A DNA stretch of 33,454 nt, taken from the NCBI GenBank assembly GCA_964538405.1, contig CAZIET010000003.1:1-33454 (forward strand), given 5' to 3'. This stretch comes from JAGVWT01 sp964538405. GTDB taxonomy: Archaea > Nanobdellota > Nanobdellia > Pacearchaeales > GW2011-AR1. Both the position numbers and the translations under genes were made by a program. This document shows, piece after piece, positions 23,462 through 30,301 of the stretch. Under the pieces are notes generated by a model. It saw nothing but the letters and a program-made list of their open reading frames with translations. It was not told the DNA's origin and did not search any database. How positions within the stretch are numbered: the first letter of the stretch is position 1; each line of letters starts with the position of its first letter.

Positions 23462-23762
23462 CTCTTTCTAATTTTGAGTTAATGTTTCTTGTTAATTTAC
23501 TTATGTTTTCACGAATCTCCCTTTGATTTCTTAATGGCAAACCAAAATCATATATCAGCCCAACAGCTGTTGCCTCAGACCACAATTTTTTTAATTCATC
23601 TTGATTGAGACGGTTGATATCAACTTCAGTTAAAGAATTGTAAGAAGATTCTGCATATCTTTGCAAACTCCTCCAACCTTTCATTAAACCTCCCACCGCA
23701 GGAACGGCTAATGCTGAATATCCAACAACATAAACTAAAAATTGAGGTATTTCTATTTCCAT
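23451..23762 (-). CDS. Small unknown protein with one membrane segment
   Basis: Not recognised. A 103-residue protein starting MEIEIPQFLVYVVGYSALAV: acidic start, then a hydrophobic stretch to about residue 27 (one membrane helix), then a soluble helical part with DINRLNQDELKKLWSEATA and a basic C-terminus. There are no cysteines. It overlaps the end of the preceding surface gene by 11 nt in convergent orientation. It has an AT-rich upstream region with TATTATAAT-like sequence about 15-25 nt before ATG 23762. Confidence 0.6.
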   Translation of the reverse strand: MEIEIPQFLVYVVGYSALAVPAVGGLMKGWRSLQRYAESSYNSLTEVDINRLNQDELKKLWSEATAVGLIYDFGLPLRNQREIRENISKLTRNINSKLERVTS

Positions 23763-23813
23763 GAAGTCAAATTATAATAAATTGATTTAAAAATATTGTT
23801 GACTATTCTTTAG

Positions 23814-24311
23814 TTATTTCTTCTTTTTGGGTTTCTTTGATTCTTTTTTGGGTTTTACAGAAAGAAGAGCATTTTCTTCCAATGGTTTACTTCCCAAGAC
23901 TTCCCTAAGTTTCTTCTCAAGCACGAATTTCTCATTTTGTATTATTCTTGCTATCTCATCATATCCATGAAGTCTCCTTGTCAGTTCATTCAATAAATCA
24001 TTTATGTCTGTATTTGTCAGTTGAAGGTTTTCTGGCGAGATAATCTCCAGATGTGCAGGCATGTATTTGAATATCAATATCATCAAGTAAATCAGTTCTT
24101 CAACATTTACTTCAATTTCTGCAAAACTTGTGTAAAAATCCTTTTGGTCTTTCATCAATACAGGATCATTTATTTTTTTGCTTAAAACATGAACTCCTTT
24201 CTCCCCGTCCATATTTTTTATAAGGTCTTTAAGAGTTTCCGTAAGGTGCTCTTTTGGACGACCTATTACTTCCAATATGAATACTGCATTAATCCCTTCA
24301 GATGATTTCAT
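23814..24311 (-). CDS. Conserved-looking unknown protein with Lys-rich tail
   Basis: A 165-residue soluble protein with no signal peptide. The N-terminal half (NAVFILEVIGRPKEHLTETL, VHVLSKKINDPVLM, then FYTSFAEIEVNVEELIYLM) has the strand-helix-strand pattern of a small alpha-beta (ferredoxin-like) domain. The C-terminal half is helical and ends in a run of lysines. I recall similar proteins as uncharacterised in DPANN archaea but cannot name a family. Its start lies 14 nt inside the end of the upstream helix-hairpin-helix gene, so the two are translated together. Confidence 0.68.
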   Translation of the reverse strand: MKSSEGINAVFILEVIGRPKEHLTETLKDLIKNMDGEKGVHVLSKKINDPVLMKDQKDFYTSFAEIEVNVEELIYLMILIFKYMPAHLEIISPENLQLTNTDINDLLNELTRRLHGYDEIARIIQNEKFVLEKKLREVLGSKPLEENALLSVKPKKESKKPKKKK

Positions 24312-24771
24312 TTTTTGAGTTATTCCTCTTCAAAATAAACAACAAAGCCAAGAAAACCAGGAAGGCTACAAAGCCGTATGTTGCGTATCTTTTGGTATCA
24401 AAACTATTCTCTGTTTTGGTTTTTATATCTTTTGAATTGGACGGATTCAGTTGTATTGTTTCCTGGACAACATTTCCTGTTTGGGAACTTTTTGATTCTT
24501 CTTTTTGGGCATAAACTTTTGGAGTTTCGTTTTCTTCATCTTCATTATTGGTTTCTTCTGTTTCTGTATTATTTTCTTCTTCAGCATCTTTAGATTCCAC
24601 TTCATTTACACAAGCAAGATTTTGAAATTTTATTTTGCTTAGTGTTGTAGGTCCGATTCCTTTCACTTTTATCAGTTCATCAACACTTGCAAATGGCCTT
24701 GCATCCACTATTCTTTGTGCATAAGCCGGACCTATCCCCGTTAAGTCATCTAAAGCTACAACAGAAGCCGA
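24298..24771 (-). CDS. Helix-hairpin-helix (ComEA-like) protein with C-terminal membrane anchor, 5' end lost in gap
   Basis: The frame is open from the gap edge (24771) to the stop at 24298, 157 residues. It starts with a complete double helix-hairpin-helix of ComEA type: ALDDLTGIGPAYAQRIVDAR followed by FASVDELIKVKGIGPTTLSKI, with the two GIG hairpins that bind the DNA backbone. A Cys (LACVNEV), a long acidic Glu/Asn spacer and a C-terminal membrane helix (YATYGFVAFLVFLALLFIL) with a basic end follow. Such HhH domains in surface proteins bind DNA, as in competence. The anchor suggests an extracellular, membrane-tethered DNA-binding protein. Any N-terminal signal or domain lies in or beyond the gap. 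Confidence 0.8.
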   Translation of the reverse strand, partial: SASVVALDDLTGIGPAYAQRIVDARPFASVDELIKVKGIGPTTLSKIKFQNLACVNEVESKDAEEENNTETEETNNEDEENETPKVYAQKEESKSSQTGNVVQETIQLNPSNSKDIKTKTENSFDTKRYATYGFVAFLVFLALLFILKRNNSKNEII

Positions 24772-24781
24772 NNNNNNNNNN
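24772..24781. other. Scaffold gap (10 N)
   Basis: Ten undetermined bases. The left side is inside the helix-hairpin-helix gene and the right side begins exactly at the stop codon of the nuclease-like gene, so the order of the two contigs rests on scaffolding alone. Confidence 0.98.
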
Positions 24782-25237
24782 TTATGTGGATTCTTGGGTT
24801 TGATTGTCTATAATAAGTTTGTTGTATTTTTCTGCAAAATCAATATACTCAATTTTCCCTCTTTCTTTAGACTTTTTTGCAATAAGAATCCTACTAAAGA
24901 TTTTCTTATCTAAAAGGAATTTTGCCTTTGCCTTTTCTTCCTTGTCAAGCCAGCCGTTTCCTTTAACTTCTACCCCTATTACTTCATATAATCTTCCTTT
25001 TGGCTTTAAGCAGATTAGGTCAGGAAACCCAGTTCCTATTCCAAGGATTTTGCTGAATGGGTTGAATTTTCTTTTAGCCTTTACAAGTTTTCCTAATTCT
25101 AAATCCACGTTATTGGTCCATTTATCGACCGTCCATTTTTGAGATTCTAAATCATTTCGCACTTTCAATTCAAAACGTCCCCCAGCAGCCCGACTTTTCT
25201 TACCTCTTTTAGAGCGAATACTTTTATCCTCTTCCAT
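24782..25237 (-). CDS. PD-(D/E)XK superfamily nuclease-like protein
   Basis: A 151-residue protein with the core motifs of the restriction-endonuclease fold: E23 in the first helix (GGRFELKVRNDL), D73 in GFPDLICLKP, then a strand with E90-x-K92 (IGVEVKGNG). A helix and a further strand (FSRILIAKK) follow. Residue order and length resemble Holliday-junction-resolvase-like or VRR-NUC-like proteins, but the exact subfamily is not clear. The basic N-terminus (RSKRGKKSRAAGGR) would contact DNA. Likely a metal-dependent DNA nuclease in repair or recombination. Its stop is at the gap edge. Confidence 0.75.
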   Translation of the reverse strand: MEEDKSIRSKRGKKSRAAGGRFELKVRNDLESQKWTVDKWTNNVDLELGKLVKAKRKFNPFSKILGIGTGFPDLICLKPKGRLYEVIGVEVKGNGWLDKEEKAKAKFLLDKKIFSRILIAKKSKERGKIEYIDFAEKYNKLIIDNQTQEST

Positions 25238-25268
25238 TATAGAAATAATACTAAGAAGTTTTTATTTC

Positions 25269-25643
25269 TTATCTATATGGATTTCCGAAAAAACCTTCCC
25301 ACGGAAATCTATCTACTACCTTATATCCTACATCCCAAATTATTCCCATGCTACTATCAAAAACAAATTCTTCTCCTTTAACTTGCAGACCAGATTCATC
25401 TCTTCCTACAGGGCCTTCTATTATATCTCCAAATTTATGCGTCAAAGCAGTTATTGTATAATACCCCCGAAGTCCATTATTCACCATAATTTCAACTTTA
25501 GTTCCTACTTGAATAAGTTTAGACTGGTTAGGATTTCTAGGAAAAATTTCACTTATATCTCTAAATCCTTCGGCTTTCATCATTCTTTTTAATTCATCTC
25601 TATGTAATGGCTTTCTTTCGTGCCATTGTATAGGTTCTTTCAT
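25269..25643 (-). CDS. Unknown small protein, 124 residues
   Basis: Not recognised. Soluble, no signal peptide. The N-terminus is basic and helical (MKEPIQWHERKPLHRDELKR). The second half is beta-rich, with LIQVGTKVEIMVNNGLRGYY and a Phe-Val-Phe-Asp strand, resembling a small SH3-like barrel, and it ends in aromatic residues (WEGFFGNPYR). It could bind nucleic acid or be a small regulator; neither is shown. A CTTATAAAG element lies about 25 nt upstream of ATG 25643. Confidence 0.58.
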   Translation of the reverse strand: MKEPIQWHERKPLHRDELKRMMKAEGFRDISEIFPRNPNQSKLIQVGTKVEIMVNNGLRGYYTITALTHKFGDIIEGPVGRDESGLQVKGEEFVFDSSMGIIWDVGYKVVDRFPWEGFFGNPYR

Positions 25644-25702
25644 ATAACTAAACTAAAAATAAGTCTTTATAAGATTTTATTCTCTAAGAAATATATTTTA
25701 TT

Positions 25703-25888
25703 TTACAAATCTCTTGCTTGCAAGGTTCTTCTTCCGTTTGCCTTTGCGCGTTTTATACCTTCTTCAAGAATCTGCTCAACTTTTCTTTCCAGAGCAGTTC
25801 CAACTTCTTCTGCAACACTAGTTACAGATTTCTCTTTGTCTAAATCATTCACAACCTTTTTGATATTGCTTTTGACAATTAAACTCAT
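25703..25888 (-). CDS. Histone-fold protein (DUF1931-like archaeal histone)
   Basis: A 61-residue single histone fold. It begins MSLIVKSNIKKVV; the central helix is ALERKVEQILEEGIKRAKA and it ends ANGRRTLQARDL, the counterpart of the GRKTV-x-x-x-D loop and last helix found in archaeal histones. The start resembles DUF1931 proteins, a histone-fold group also found in bacteria. It has no tail. Such proteins form dimers that bind and compact DNA. A TATA element (25908-25920) lies about 26 nt upstream, so it is an independent leaderless gene. Whether it wraps DNA like canonical histones cannot be told from sequence. Confidence 0.82.
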   Translation of the reverse strand: MSLIVKSNIKKVVNDLDKEKSVTSVAEEVGTALERKVEQILEEGIKRAKANGRRTLQARDL

Positions 25889-25907
25889 AATATTTCAAGA
25901 ACTCTGG

Positions 25908-25920
25908 AATTTAAATAATT
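25908..25920 (-). promoter_or_regulatory. Predicted TATA box of the histone-fold gene
   Basis: The minus strand reads AATTATTTAAATT, centred about 26 nt upstream of ATG 25888. Confidence 0.45.
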
Positions 25921-25923
25921 TCT

Positions 25924-27387
25924 TTATTTTTCAGGCTTCATAAATGGAAAAAGAATAACATCTTGTAGTGATTGCTGCCCTGTAAGTATCATAACTATTC
26001 TGTCAATTCCCAATCCATATCCTGCGGTTGGAGGCATACCCTGTTTTAGTGCCTCAATGAAGTCCTGATCGTAAGGCATTGCATCACTACTCCCTTCTTT
26101 CAATAAATCAGCTTGTTCTCTCAATCTTTGTTCTTGGTCAAAAGGATCATTAAGTTCATCGTATGCTTTTACAACTTCTGCTCCGTCAATAATCAATTGG
26201 ACGCTGTTTATTTTTGTAGGATCTTTTTCATTCCTTTTTGCCAACGCAATCATCTCTACAGGATAGTGTGTAAGGAAGGTTGGTTGCACTATGCTTGGGC
26301 GGGCAATTCTTTTGTAAAGTTCGTCTAGCAAAGCGCCATAATGATGGGAATTTTTTACATCAACGTTTGCAAGTTTCTTTGATTCAATCTCCTTCTTTAA
26401 TTTTTCGAAGGTGTTTGCCTTGTCAATATCTATTTTTGTTTCTTTAAGGATTAAATCTCTGAATTTTATCATTTTGAATGGAGGCTTCAGTGAAATTTTC
26501 TTTCCTCGGTATTCTATTGTGTCTTTTATCTTCAGATCTTTTATTATCTTTTTGAAAAGTTCTTCTGTGAATTGTATATGATACTCGTAGTTTTGATATG
26601 CAATGTAGTATTCCATCATTGTGAACTCGGGATTATGCTGATAATCCAATCCTTCATTTCTGAAATTTCTTGCAATTGTGAAGACTTTGTCGAATCCCCC
26701 TACTGTTAGTCTTTTCAAATACAATTCTGGTGAAATGGCCAGATAAACATCTATGTCCAGTGCATTAAGATGGGTTATGAATGGTTCTGCAGATGCACCA
26801 CCATACATTGATTGCAAAATAGGAGTTTCTACTTCTACAAATCCTTTTTCTTTCAACAAATTTCTTACCGAATCAATAATTTTCTCTCTTTTTATGAAGA
26901 CTTCCCTTACCTCAGGATTCATGATTAAATCCAAGTATCTTTTTCTGTATCTTTCTTCTTTGTCTTGTAAACCATGCCACTTATCTGGTAAGGGGAGAAC
27001 AGATTTTGCAAGAAGTTCTATATTATTAACAAGAATTGATTTTTGTCCTGTTTTAGTTTTGATTATTTTTCCTTCAACTCCAACAATGTCGCCAGCATCA
27101 ATATACCTGCTGAAGGCTTCTCGTATCTTTTCTGGAGTTTGCTTTTCTTGAAGAACAATCTGAACTTTTCCACTGCCGTCTGATAGATCACAGAAAGCAA
27201 TTTTTCCCAAATCTCTTTTTGTCATTAATCTTCCAGCAGTCTTTGCTTTCTTTCCCAAAGCTATTTCCAAGCATTCAGAAACACTATTTTTCTTGTCAAA
27301 TTTCTGCGGATAAGGGTTTATGCCTCTCTTCTTGAGTTCCTCAATTTTTTTCAGCCGTTCTTTTATTATTTCTTCTTCACGTCCCAT
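25924..27387 (-). CDS. lysS: Lysyl-tRNA synthetase, class II
   Basis: A 487-residue protein of normal class II LysRS length that charges tRNA-Lys. Residues 1 to about 130 form the OB-fold anticodon-binding domain (AGRLMTKRDLGKIAFCDLSD). Then the class II core: motif 1 FVEVETP (183-189), motif 2 ARNFRNEGLDYQHNPEFTMME (239-259) and motif 3 GYGLGIDR (456-463), with the C-terminal LFPFMKPEK typical of the family. All catalytic features are intact. A TATA-like element (about 27406-27418) lies 25 nt before ATG 27387. Most archaea use the unrelated class I enzyme, so the class is notable. Confidence 0.96.
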   Translation of the reverse strand: MGREEEIIKERLKKIEELKKRGINPYPQKFDKKNSVSECLEIALGKKAKTAGRLMTKRDLGKIAFCDLSDGSGKVQIVLQEKQTPEKIREAFSRYIDAGDIVGVEGKIIKTKTGQKSILVNNIELLAKSVLPLPDKWHGLQDKEERYRKRYLDLIMNPEVREVFIKREKIIDSVRNLLKEKGFVEVETPILQSMYGGASAEPFITHLNALDIDVYLAISPELYLKRLTVGGFDKVFTIARNFRNEGLDYQHNPEFTMMEYYIAYQNYEYHIQFTEELFKKIIKDLKIKDTIEYRGKKISLKPPFKMIKFRDLILKETKIDIDKANTFEKLKKEIESKKLANVDVKNSHHYGALLDELYKRIARPSIVQPTFLTHYPVEMIALAKRNEKDPTKINSVQLIIDGAEVVKAYDELNDPFDQEQRLREQADLLKEGSSDAMPYDQDFIEALKQGMPPTAGYGLGIDRIVMILTGQQSLQDVILFPFMKPEK

Positions 27388-27405
27388 TTTACATTGAATG
27401 AATTA

Positions 27406-27418
27406 TTATTTATAATAC
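27406..27418 (-). promoter_or_regulatory. Predicted TATA box of lysS
   Basis: The minus strand reads AGTATTATAAATA, centred 25 nt upstream of ATG 27387. Confidence 0.45.
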
Positions 27419-27446
27419 TTTTTCCTATATTTTTGAGCACATATTT

Positions 27447-27456
27447 TTTTATAAAT
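27447..27456 (+). promoter_or_regulatory. Predicted TATA box of the exonuclease-like gene
   Basis: TTTTATAAAT is centred about 25 nt upstream of ATG 27476. It lies back to back with the lysS promoter. Confidence 0.45.
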
Positions 27457-27475
27457 AAGAATAATAGCTTATTCT

Positions 27476-28075
27476 ATGAGACCATCAAAAGTTTATATTT
27501 CAGCAGATGTGGAAACGACGGGCCAATATCCATGGAATTCTTCAATGATTGCTATTGGTGCTTGCGTGGTGGAGAGGGGATTTGAAAGGACTTTTTATAG
27601 GGAATTAAAGCCCATTTCACGAGAGTATCTTAGAGAAAATTTCAAGATAGGCGCAAGCAGTCTGAAGTGTTTAAGTGGTTATGATTTTAGCAACTTTAAT
27701 CCAGAAGAAGTTCTTGCTATACTTCATGAAAAAGGAGATGATCCAAGAAAAGCAATGGAGGATTTTGTTAAATGGGTAAAAGAATGTGCTGGTGGCCATA
27801 AACCGCGTTTGGCTGCTGCTCCAATATTGTTTGACGGAATGTTTATTTCTTACTATATAGATCAATGTACTGATGATCCAAATCCTTTTGGTTATAGTGG
27901 AGAGGATATTAATTCTGCCTTTAAGGGTGTTGTGCGGGATATGGCTGCAGACATAGATGATCTTGGCTTGCGTGAAAAGACAGGATTAAGACATAATGCT
28001 TTAGAAGATGCAGTTCAACAAGCAAAAGAATTCTATACAGCTTTAGTTAACATAAGGCAACATCAAAGAGCTTGA
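27476..28075 (+). CDS. DnaQ-like 3'-5' exonuclease (DEDDh)
   Basis: A 199-residue protein with all DEDDh catalytic positions: D11 and E13 (ISADVETTGQ), D120 (PILFDGMFIS), and H173 with D178 (LRHNALEDAV). Length and the absence of extra domains point to a stand-alone exonuclease of the RNase T/oligoribonuclease/DnaQ group, trimming RNA or DNA 3' ends. The family's exact substrate cannot be read from the motifs. The stop overlaps the convergent RNase H gene by 13 nt. Confidence 0.85.
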   Translation: MRPSKVYISADVETTGQYPWNSSMIAIGACVVERGFERTFYRELKPISREYLRENFKIGASSLKCLSGYDFSNFNPEEVLAILHEKGDDPRKAMEDFVKWVKECAGGHKPRLAAAPILFDGMFISYYIDQCTDDPNPFGYSGEDINSAFKGVVRDMAADIDDLGLREKTGLRHNALEDAVQQAKEFYTALVNIRQHQRA

Positions 28076-28473
28076 GTTTTCTTGTCCAGTTCCTCATTTA
28101 ACATGTAATCCACCATTTTCTGGAATTTATCGTTTCTGCTTACATGAACGTAATTTATCTTTTCAAAGTTTTCTTGCAGCTTTTGCACTTTCAAAAAAAG
28201 CTTCATTAGTCTTTGGTTTTTTACACTATATTCTCCAAGAAGCTGCTTTACAACAAGTTCAGAATCAAGCACGCAGGTTAGTTCGTCTTTCGTGTAGGTT
28301 GAGGCTATTTGAAGCGCTCTTATGAGTGCAGTGTACTCTGCTTCATTATTTGTCACAATTCCAATCTTTTCCCCATGCAATTCAAGTATACTGTCATCCT
28401 TTCTTATCAGAACTCCAATTGCACCTTGCCCAGGATTCCCCCTACTTCCACCATCGGAATTGGTGAATATCAT
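28063..28473 (-). CDS. Ribonuclease HI-like protein
   Basis: A 136-residue RNase H fold. D7 lies in TNSDGGSRGNPGQGAIG (the family's first strand and turn), E46 in TNNEAEYTALIRAL, D70 in VLDSELVVKQL and D122 in KFQKMVDYMLN, giving the four acidic residues of the metal site. It belongs to the archaeal and bacterial short RNase HI branch that degrades RNA in RNA-DNA hybrids. The His-containing loop of E. coli RNase HI is replaced by SRNDKF, as is common in this branch. Start ATG 28473; an AT-rich TATA-like stretch lies about 30-40 nt upstream. Confidence 0.88.
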   Translation of the reverse strand: MIFTNSDGGSRGNPGQGAIGVLIRKDDSILELHGEKIGIVTNNEAEYTALIRALQIASTYTKDELTCVLDSELVVKQLLGEYSVKNQRLMKLFLKVQKLQENFEKINYVHVSRNDKFQKMVDYMLNEELDKKTQAL

Positions 28474-28510
28474 AATACCTCTTTGTTTTACATTAACTTG
28501 GAGTTTAAAT

Positions 28511-28521
28511 TTAAATATATT
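28511..28521 (+). promoter_or_regulatory. Predicted TATA box of the DUF1653 gene
   Basis: TTAAATATATT is centred about 23 nt upstream of ATG 28539. Confidence 0.4.
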
Positions 28522-28538
28522 ATCATACTGAAAAGGAA

Positions 28539-28766
28539 ATGGAAAAAATTAAGCTGGGAAGATATCAGCATTACAAAGGAAAATTTTATGAGGTTCTTGG
28601 AGTTGCAAGGCATTCAGAAACTTTGGAGGAATTGGTTGTTTACAGAGCTCTTTATGATTCGCCAGAATTTGGGAAAGATCAGATTTGGGTAAGACCATTG
28701 AAAATGTTCTTAGAAGAAGTTGAATTTAACGGAAAGAAAGTTCCTCGATTTAAGTTTGTAAGTTGA
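28539..28766 (+). CDS. DUF1653 domain protein
   Basis: A 75-residue protein that is entirely a DUF1653 domain: GRYQHYKGKFYEVLGVARH, then ETLEELVVYRALY, QIWVRPLKMFLEEV and GKKVPRFKFV. These are the family's conserved blocks (YxHYKGxxYxVLGxAxHSET and WVRPxxMFxE). The function is unknown. The domain is small, beta-rich and mostly known to me from bacteria, where it stands alone or next to other enzymes. Monocistronic here, with its own TATA-like element. Confidence 0.9.
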   Translation: MEKIKLGRYQHYKGKFYEVLGVARHSETLEELVVYRALYDSPEFGKDQIWVRPLKMFLEEVEFNGKKVPRFKFVS

Positions 28767-28775
28767 TTACAACAA

Positions 28776-28786
28776 AATATTTAAAT
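28776..28786 (+). promoter_or_regulatory. Predicted TATA box of the 123-residue unknown gene
   Basis: AATATTTAAAT is centred 26 nt upstream of ATG 28807. Confidence 0.4.
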
Positions 28787-28806
28787 CAGTTTTCTAAGTT
28801 TGTTTT

Positions 28807-29178
28807 ATGACAAATACAAGACCTTTAGTTGAGGCTTTGGGATATATTGGGGGTCAAGATGAAGATTTAGGGGGATATTGTGAACCTCTAGTAATAATAG
28901 TTGGGGGAGAAAAGAAATTTGTTCTACATGAAATGGCACAGTATAGAGATGATAAAGATATTAATCCAGATACGGGTAGAGAAAGGATTAAAGCTAGGCA
29001 TAGAAAAGTTGAATTTGGTACGCGTGAGGAGCTAACTGGTGCATTTGGAAATGCAATGAGTTGGAATTTTCGTAAGTTAGGTTGGGTAGAAACTGACTCA
29101 AAGTGTGGTTATGATATTCCTCAAGATGATTTTGTTAGGGCACGGACTGATTATTCTCAAACCAAGAAGCCTAATTAG
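28807..29178 (+). CDS. Unknown small soluble protein, 123 residues
   Basis: Not recognised. No signal or membrane segment. It begins MTNTRPLVEALGYIGGQDED, has a strand LVIIVGGEKKFVLHEMAQY, a charged middle (GRERIKARHRKVEFGTREEL) and a late SWNFRKLGWVETDSKCGYD. One cysteine pair is possible (C25, C104) but unlikely in a cytoplasmic protein. It has a clear TATA-like element and leaderless start, so it is probably a real gene. Its stop shares the bases TTAG with the convergent acylphosphatase stop. Confidence 0.6.
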   Translation: MTNTRPLVEALGYIGGQDEDLGGYCEPLVIIVGGEKKFVLHEMAQYRDDKDINPDTGRERIKARHRKVEFGTREELTGAFGNAMSWNFRKLGWVETDSKCGYDIPQDDFVRARTDYSQTKKPN

Positions 29179-29450
29179 ATATGTAGAATCTTGAAATCCT
29201 TGAAATCCTGAAAAGTCTCTGGCTTTATCTGGACATTTTTTATTTGTGCATGTTTTGGTCCCTTCTGGCATACTTCAACCATCTTGTCAACATTTTCTGA
29301 ATCGCCTTCAACAAATACCTCTACCCTTCCATCTTCCAAATTTCTTGTAAAACCCTTGACATTGTTTTTTTCCGCGCTTTCCCTTATGAAACTCCTAAAG
29401 AAAACACCTTGAACTGTCCCTTCTATATACATTCTCACAGATTTTTTCAT
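29175..29450 (-). CDS. acyP: Acylphosphatase
   Basis: A 91-residue protein of standard length that hydrolyses acyl phosphates such as acetyl phosphate or 1,3-bisphosphoglycerate. Both catalytic residues are present: R19 in the phosphate loop GTVQGVFFRSF and N37 in GFTRNLEDGRVEV, followed by the family's VEGD turn. It ends with a typical strand (FKDFKILHI). Cytoplasmic, single gene, with an AT-rich promoter region upstream of ATG 29450. Confidence 0.95.
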   Translation of the reverse strand: MKKSVRMYIEGTVQGVFFRSFIRESAEKNNVKGFTRNLEDGRVEVFVEGDSENVDKMVEVCQKGPKHAQIKNVQIKPETFQDFKDFKILHI

Positions 29451-29509
29451 GAAAAGAAGAATTTATGTTAATTTATTAAGTTTTTTACTCCACTTCAAAA
29501 TAACATAAA

Positions 29510-29520
29510 TATTTATAAAA
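29510..29520 (+). promoter_or_regulatory. Predicted TATA box of the 151-residue unknown gene
   Basis: TATTTATAAAA is centred about 26 nt upstream of ATG 29541. Among the clearest TATA boxes in the window. Confidence 0.5.
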
Positions 29521-29540
29521 AGAATTTTAATTGAAAATTT

Positions 29541-29996
29541 ATGGGTCGACGATTATCAAATGTTAAACTTGGCGACTTAATCAGAGTTTTTACTTTTGAC
29601 GGAGTTGTTTTTTCTGCTAATAACTATGAATTTCTTAGATTTGGGGGTCCGATTAAGTTTGGGCATCCAGGAATTATATTTGATGATGATGGATTTGGGG
29701 ATGAAGTCTTGCCACTAAATCCAAATAAAGACGGTTTTGAAATTACAGGAGTTTATCTGGGAGAACAGGAAATGTGTGCTTCTAGAAGACACCAAAAACA
29801 AAGACCAGAACCATACATCGCTCTTAATCACCCAACGTTTACTATAAATCCACCAAGAGTTGATGATTCTTATGTTAGTTTAGTTGTCCCAGAACGATTA
29901 ATTAGAAGATATCAGATTTTAGAACCAGTTTATTCATCTCCCGTATTACCTTTTGAGAAACCTAGTAAATTGGTAGTTTTAGCAAAAACAACTTAA
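29541..29996 (+). CDS. Unknown protein, 151 residues
   Basis: Not recognised. Soluble and beta-rich: VKLGDLIRVFTFDGVVF, GHPGIIFDDDGFGDEV, FEITGVYLGEQEM, then Pro-rich RPEPYIALNHPTF and TINPPRV. The opening strand with GDLIRV and the HPGI turn suggests a small barrel of the kind found in NlpC- or LRAT-like or RNA-binding proteins. However, no catalytic Cys-His pair is clear, so I assign no family. Leaderless start at ATG 29541. It faces the winged-helix gene at 30019 tail to tail. Confidence 0.6.
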   Translation: MGRRLSNVKLGDLIRVFTFDGVVFSANNYEFLRFGGPIKFGHPGIIFDDDGFGDEVLPLNPNKDGFEITGVYLGEQEMCASRRHQKQRPEPYIALNHPTFTINPPRVDDSYVSLVVPERLIRRYQILEPVYSSPVLPFEKPSKLVVLAKTT

Positions 29997-30018
29997 TTCT
30001 TAGAAATAAAAAATTATT

Positions 30019-30300
30019 TTACAATCCGAAAGTTTTCTCAAACTCCTTCATTTGAGCATATTTTGTTATGAAATTCTGTCCCTTCTTTGTTATTTTTATT
30101 GAATAATCATCGCTTGCTGCATTACCTTCAACAAATCCTTTCTCAAGCAATTCATCCAAGTAAGTCTTCATTTGTTTATGTGAAAGGTTTGCTTTGTACA
30201 TCAAATGCGTTTTTTTAGCGCCTCTGCTATTTTGGACTATAGCAAGAATGTCATACACAATTTCCATCTTGTTTCTTTTGCCTTTTATTTCAGTTTCCAT
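30019..30300 (-). CDS. Winged-helix DNA-binding protein (HTH_45 type)
   Basis: A 93-residue protein: IVYDILAIVQNSRGAKKTHL, MYKANLSHKQMKTYLDELLEKGFV, then YSIKITKKGQNFITKYAQM. This helix, HTH and wing pattern with the ITxKG-x-x-F strand is the archaeal winged-helix group Pfam calls HTH_45. There is no sensor domain. Its ATG at 30300 is one base from the stop of the membrane protein upstream on the same strand, so the two form an operon. It is probably a transcriptional regulator linked to that membrane protein. ATG 30267 is an alternative start. Confidence 0.82.
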   Translation of the reverse strand: METEIKGKRNKMEIVYDILAIVQNSRGAKKTHLMYKANLSHKQMKTYLDELLEKGFVEGNAASDDYSIKITKKGQNFITKYAQMKEFEKTFGL

Positions 30301-30301
30301 A

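Noticed and set aside
24298..24771. Calling the HhH protein a competence protein ComEA
   Set aside because: Only the HhH domain is shared. The anchor is at the C-terminus and the N-terminus is missing, so the name would overstate the evidence.
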